Below, one piece after another: positions 59,925 through 64,000 of a stretch of 64,000 bases of DNA (positions are counted from its first letter, which is position 1; each line of letters opens with the position of its first letter). The position numbers and the translations under genes were made by a program. The notes under the pieces are model-generated. The model was not told where the DNA came from, did no database searches, and saw only the letters and a program-made list of their open reading frames with translations. Source of the stretch: Caenorhabditis elegans (taxonomy: Eukaryota > Nematoda > Chromadorea > Rhabditida > Rhabditidae); assembly GCF_000002985.6 (NCBI RefSeq), contig NC_003279.8:14446001-14510000 (forward strand), written 5' to 3'.

Positions 59925-59964
<40 letters not shown>

Positions 59965-62758
59965 GATAAATAAATAAGCAGGCTATAGGAAATTTTTTGA
60001 ATTGTGGAAAAAGCCGGTTCAAAATTATCTAAGGGCCGTGAATCTGGAAAATTTCAAAATTAAATTGAAATTTAAGTGGATCTTCTGAACGAGATTTTTT
60101 CAACAAAAAAAATATCTAAAAAAACTCTATTTTAGACAAAATAAATAGATTCTGGGGAAAATCTGACTAAAACTGTCTTCTCCTCGTGGAGTACACGAGA
60201 GCTGCGTAAATTGACACATAGCACACATTTGCTCATCTAGCTCGTTTAAAGCGAAGGTTTCTCCTTTTTCGAGTGAAAATGCGGGGGAGTTTTGCATTTT
60301 CCCCCATTTTTCTAGATTTTTCTAGATTCCCTACCCGAACGACGAGGATTCGGGTAGCCGATCGAACATTTTCATTTCAGCAGTCCGTCCACAATCGATT
60401 AAATGTTCTTGTGCATCAGCAGCAGTTGCATCAAATCCACATCTCCAACATTTCCATGGTTGTAGTGATTTATCGACTTGACAACGATCAATATGATATA
60501 TAATTGACATATGATTCGTATATTCTTTATCACATACAAGGCATTTTACTATTCCTTTATTCTTTGTTACTGCATCCAGTGTGTATGCTTGTTTCGCCTT
60601 TTTTGATAGTTTTCGGAAGTCGTCTGGGCGATTCTGGAATTTTTTTTGTTGATTAAATTTTTGAAATTTCGGGGCTTTTTTGCAAAAAATATTCAAATTT
60701 TTCTTTCAAAATTCGGAAAAATCGATAATTTCACGTGGAGGCAGAAAGTCCCATTTCGCTTTGATCTACACAAAAAATGCGGGAGGTGAGACGGAGACAT
60801 CTCAACTAATTTCGCATGGGTGAAAACTTCCCGCACTTTTTGTAGATCAAACCGCAATGAGACTGCTACCTGACACCACGTATAATTTCCTAAAAATTGG
60901 GAAAAAATCAATATTTTACCAAAAACTTTGAAAAATTAACTAAGTAGTTTCCTAAAAATCATTAAAAATCTATTTTTCAAAAAATTTCGAAAAAATCGAT
61001 AATTTTCAGAGAAAAAACACTGGAAAACCGGGTAAAAGAAAAAATTCTTCAGAAAAATAAAGAAAAATTCACATGGTGTCAGAGTGTCCCATTTCGGTTT
61101 GATCTACGTTGATCTACAAGATTTGCGGGAATTTAGACGCAGACTTCTCAACTAATTTCGCATGGTTAAGAACGTGCTGACGCGTCACATTTTTTGAGGA
61201 GAAAAAATTCCCGCATTTTTGTAGATCAAATATTTATGGAACAAACTGATGACACCACGTGAAAATTCCGGATTAAAAAAAATCGGTTTATTTTTTTTGT
61301 CAGAAATAACTGGAAAATCACAAAAATCGCGCAAAAAAAAAACCGAAATTTTTTTTTGTTATAAAATCACTGAAAAAATCGGGAATCTTTTTTCGAATTT
61401 TGGATTAAAAAAAATGAAGAAAATTGGCCACATTTTCTCAGAAAAACACTGGAAAATTCGGGAGATTTCCGCAAAATTACGATTGTCTAAGTAAGAAAAA
61501 CACCAAAAGATCAGAAAAATTCCAGATTATTCTAGGAAAATCAAAAATTTCTGGATTTTTCCCCGAAAAAAGTCAAAAATGGTTCTGATTTTGGCAGGAA
61601 AACTCCCAGAATTTCTTTTTCGAATTTCTCGATTCGATTCATAAAAATCGAAAAAATAATCCAATTTTTGTCGGAAAACCGAACCTCATAACTAAAATAG
61701 TGCTCGAATATATGAAAAAAACCTAAAAATCCCGTAATTTCTCAGAAAAAATCGGAAAATTGTCCGATTTTTCCAGAAAAACACGAAAAAAATCGGAAAA
61801 ATTCTCGACTCTCCTAGACATTTTTTTGTCAAAAAGCTGGTGTAAAAAATAATGTTTTAACAAAAATATCGATAATTTCTCAAAATTTTGAAAAATCGAT
61901 ATTTTTTTCCAAAAATCTGACCGAAAAACGGAAAAATCCGTGGATTTTGTCTGTAAATCACTGGGAAAAGGAAAAATTCCAGATTTTTTGTTGAAAATCA
62001 CCGAAAAATTTCGGAAAAAAACGGGGGTTTTTTTTTTATTTTTAGACAAAATTTATGTTTTTTCTTCTGTTTTTGGTAAAAATTCGATAAAATTGAACGA
62101 TTTTTAGATTTTCTCAGAAAAACGCCGGAAATTTTGGGAAAACTCCCAATTTTCTCAAAAAGTCTAACCTTATAACTATAATAGTGCTCGAATATATGAA
62201 AAATCCCGGATTTTCTCAGAAAAAATCTGAAAATTGTCCGATTATTTCAAAAAAAAGACACTGAAAAAATCAGGAAAATTCCGGATTCTCCCAGAATTTT
62301 TTTTTTGAATTTCCGATTTAAAAAAAATTCAAAATTATCCAAATTTTCTCGGAAAATTTGGGAAAACCCCGAACCTTATAACTATAATAATCAGCTCCAA
62401 TACATGTTGCAAGATGTTCAATAAGATCTTTCAAAGATCCAAAATTCAGTGAACATCCAATCATAAAACACGTGTAATTAGTTCCAACAATTGTCTTCAA
62501 CGTGGCAATTTGATCCTTTTTTCGAACATTTAACCATTTACTCGGCTCATTTCGATATTTATTCTGAGCATCTGTTAGACGATCTTGCTCATTTTTTGTT
62601 GAGCATTTTTTAATGTGAATTAAGAATCCAGACGATGAAACATATAAACGATCACAGCATAGACATTTCAGTGGTTCTCCTTTTCTTCCAATTATCACTT
62701 TTGTTAGGAAACGGAGCATCTCATCCACGTGGACTTCTGTCAGAAATTGCTCTTTTGT
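53821..62758 (-). CDS. Zinc-finger and WD40-like protein, 5' end outside window (TFIIIC-subunit-like, tentative)
   Basis: Exons 62375-62758, 60335-60633, 57928-58760, 55731-56156, 54808-54961 and 53821-54346 (TAA 53821-53823). All phases fit, giving 873 residues in the window. No ATG-bearing first exon is visible to 64000, so the N-terminus lies further right. Exons 1-2 encode four C-C-H-C fingers ending H-x3-C (CLCC...HIKKC, CFMIGC...HLATC, CLVC...HIDRC, CWRC...HLIDC). Then comes a basic segment with KRKRV, a likely nuclear signal. The rest resembles degenerate WD40 blades (ALGAIAIWNLDGG, SIETWDVML, SSGIDGRLVASATG). This recalls the propeller subunit of TFIIIC (GTF3C2), but that is a guess. 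A nuclear DNA- or chromatin-associated role is likely. Confidence 0.82.
55012..55605. mobile_element. Near-perfect 594-bp palindromic element (family C)
   Basis: Ends CACTGCAACTTTTTCCTCAC and GTGAGGAAAAAGTTGCAGTG are exact inverses. Arms of about 280 bp pair continuously to a loop of about 32 nt (around 55292-55323). No open frame of its own. It lies in an intron of the zinc-finger/WD gene. A rearranged copy is at 29808-30303. Confidence 0.92.
56471..57352. repeat. Foldback element in intron of the zinc-finger/WD gene
   Basis: GCCGAAGACAGATTTACCGA at 56579 is inverted near 57227-57247. Arms of about 370 bp run outward through AGTATAAAATCCAATTTTTG. The centre has TGGTAGTTTATCTCAT and AAATAAGATAAACTACCA. 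A further direct, partial copy lies at about 56200-56445. Confidence 0.87.
58905..59926. repeat. Nested foldback, about 1.02 kb, with family B elements at its centre
   Basis: Left AAATACACATGTGA...CACGTAGATAAGATATTTAT pairs with right ATAAATATCTTATCTACGTG...CATGTGTATTT. Arms of about 360 bp flank 59270-59560. Lies in the intron 58761-60334. Confidence 0.9.
59270..59560. mobile_element. MITE-like element pair (family B)
   Basis: GGGGTTATTCAAGTA begins at 59270 and again at 59441, and the inverse TACTTGAATAACCCC ends at 59560. The inner copy 59441-59560 is complete with short inverted ends. The outer copy pairs with the same right end. Confidence 0.8.
59926..59960. repeat. TA microsatellite
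   Basis: About 17 TA units at the right edge of the 1-kb foldback. Confidence 0.95.
60728..60882. mobile_element. MITE-like inverted-repeat element (family A)
   Basis: CACGTGGAGGCAGAAAGTCC at the left, CTACCTGACACCACGT at the right. TTTGATCTAC/GTAGATCAAA and ATGCGGGA inside. About 95 bp from a zinc-finger exon. Confidence 0.75.
61073..61262. mobile_element. MITE-like inverted-repeat element (family A)
   Basis: CATGGTGTCAGAGTGTCCCA at the left and GATGACACCACGTG at the right, with GGTTTGATCTACGTTGATCT and TTGTAGATCAAA inside. Same family and spacing as 12643-12834. Confidence 0.78.
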
Positions 62759-64000
62759 CTGAAAAATTGGAACTTTTTAGATGGGAAATTAAACAAAAAA
62801 AAGGCATTTTTTGGTTTTTTTTACTTAAAAAATTGTTTTTTATTTCCCCGAAAACTAGATTTTTTTGGTTTTTTTTGGCAGAAATGGATTTTTTTTAATC
62901 AAAAAATTCTTTTCGGTGTTTTTTGGACCAAAAATTAATTTTTTTTGGTATTTTTAGCCCAAAAATGGATTTTTTTTGTTGGTTTTTTTTTTTAACCAAA
63001 AATGGATTTTTTGGTTTTTTTAGCTCAAAAAAATGGATTTTTTTTTGGTATTTATGGATCAAAAATGGAATTTTTTGTTTTGGTTTTTTGGATAAATTTT
63101 TTATTTTTATTTTTTTGGACCAATAAATGGATTTTTTTTGGTTTTTTTGGACCATTTGGTTTCTTTTTGTTGTTTTTTTTGGACCAAAAAAAGGATTGTT
63201 TAAAGAATTTTTTTTTGACAAAAATTAATTTTTTAAAGTTTTTTGGACCAAAAAATTGACTTTTTTTTTGGTTGGTATTTTTTTCGGCAAAAATGCTTTT
63301 TTTCCAGGGAAAAAGAAAGAAAATTGAAATTTCCGATTAAAAACTCGAAAAAAATATTTTGATGATATTTTTAGCAGATATTTTGATATATCGACTCAAA
63401 AATGCAGTTTTTTTCGCTTTTTTTTAATGCAAAAATTCAGTTTTCCGTATATTTTTTGTGAAAAAAAAAATAATAATTAGATTTTATTTTTCAATCTCTT
63501 AAGTGTTAAAACAGCTTGTAATTGAGGAGAAAACTTTTTTAGCCATTTTTTTTGACAAAGAATTAATTTTTTTTTGGTTTTTTTGGACCAAAAATGAATT
63601 TTTTTTCTAGTTTCTTTAAGGCGAAAAAATGTTTTTTTGTTTTTTTTTTTTTTGAATCAGAAAATGGATTTTTTTTGGTTTTTTTGGCCCAAAAACTAGA
63701 TTTTTTTTGGTTTTTTTTTTTGGCAAAAATGGATTTTTTTGGACCAAAATGGATTTTTTTCGGTTTTTTTTAGCAAAAATTGATATTTTTTGATTTAAAT
63801 TTGAGGCAAAAAATGTTTTTTTTTTAATTTTCCAATTTTTAATCGGAGAATTTTTCATGCAAAAGTCAGTTTTTTATATAAGCCTGAAAAACTTAAAATT
63901 GCAGTTTTTTCTTGAGAAATTGGGTTTTTAAAGTAATGTTTTTGAGCATTGTTTGCGAAAAAATTGCAGAATTTTCAGAAGAAGATTCAATTTTTCATGT
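62759..64000. repeat. TTTTTTGGACCAAAAATGGATT tandem low-complexity tract
   Basis: Many units of about 40-60 bp built from GGTTTTTTTGGACCAAAAATGG. Presumably intron of the zinc-finger/WD gene, since the acceptor at 62759 opens into it. Lysine- or phenylalanine-rich frames are artefacts. No exon seen. Confidence 0.8.

Noticed and set aside
1..64000. tRNA, snRNA or rRNA genes
   Set aside because: I looked for A/B-box and T-loop-like GGTTCGA phrases and found none in a foldable context. Absence is by eye, not by a covariance search.
62759..64000. Lysine-rich coding exons upstream of the zinc-finger exon
   Set aside because: They derive from GGACCAAAAATGG low-complexity repeats and lack usable splice borders.

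Overview
The window is eukaryotic: short introns with GT..TTTCAG borders, SL-type trans-splice acceptors just before several start codons, compact genes on an AT-rich background, and introns full of foldback repeats. All of this points to a Caenorhabditis nematode. From memory, the order catp-1, a RING/WWE gene, rps-20, ekl-4, yars-1, mars-2 matches the Y105E8A region of C. elegans chromosome I. That placement is recalled, not computed. Exon borders were built by hand, by joining splice sites that keep the reading frame and family similarity.

Layout. 1-5.8 kb: 5' part of catp-1 (minus), an Na,K-ATPase-like P-type ATPase whose C-terminus lies off the left edge. 5.8-15.2 kb: intergenic, with a 2.4-kb 35-bp satellite, a 1.45-kb Tc1/mariner-like foldback element and other repeats. 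15.2-19.1 kb: an unrecognised 253-residue gene (minus). 20.2-22.2 kb: a RING + WWE protein of the RNF146 type (minus), just downstream of rps-20 (22.5-23.0 kb, minus). 23.5-30.5 kb: ekl-4/DMAP1 (plus), divergent from rps-20. 30.9-40.75 kb: yars-1 (minus), a double-length tyrosyl-tRNA synthetase. 40.95-50.5 kb: mars-2, mitochondrial methionyl-tRNA synthetase (minus), 198 nt upstream of yars-1 and probably in one operon with it. 51.5-52.3 kb: a small unrecognised proline-rich gene (minus). 53.8 to beyond 62.8 kb: a zinc-finger + WD40-like gene (minus) whose N-terminus lies off the right edge.

Most genes are informational: ribosomal protein S20, two tRNA synthetases, a DMAP1 chromatin subunit and possibly a TFIIIC-like subunit. 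The strongest observations are the degenerate catalytic motifs in catp-1 (TGH, DKSGT, PQGL), the pseudo-dimeric YARS-1 with a decayed second active site, a 17-bp element shared by the rps-20/ekl-4 and mars-2 upstream regions, a 385-bp higher-order repeat in the satellite, and repeated copying of exon-edge/splice-site fragments into neighbouring introns.
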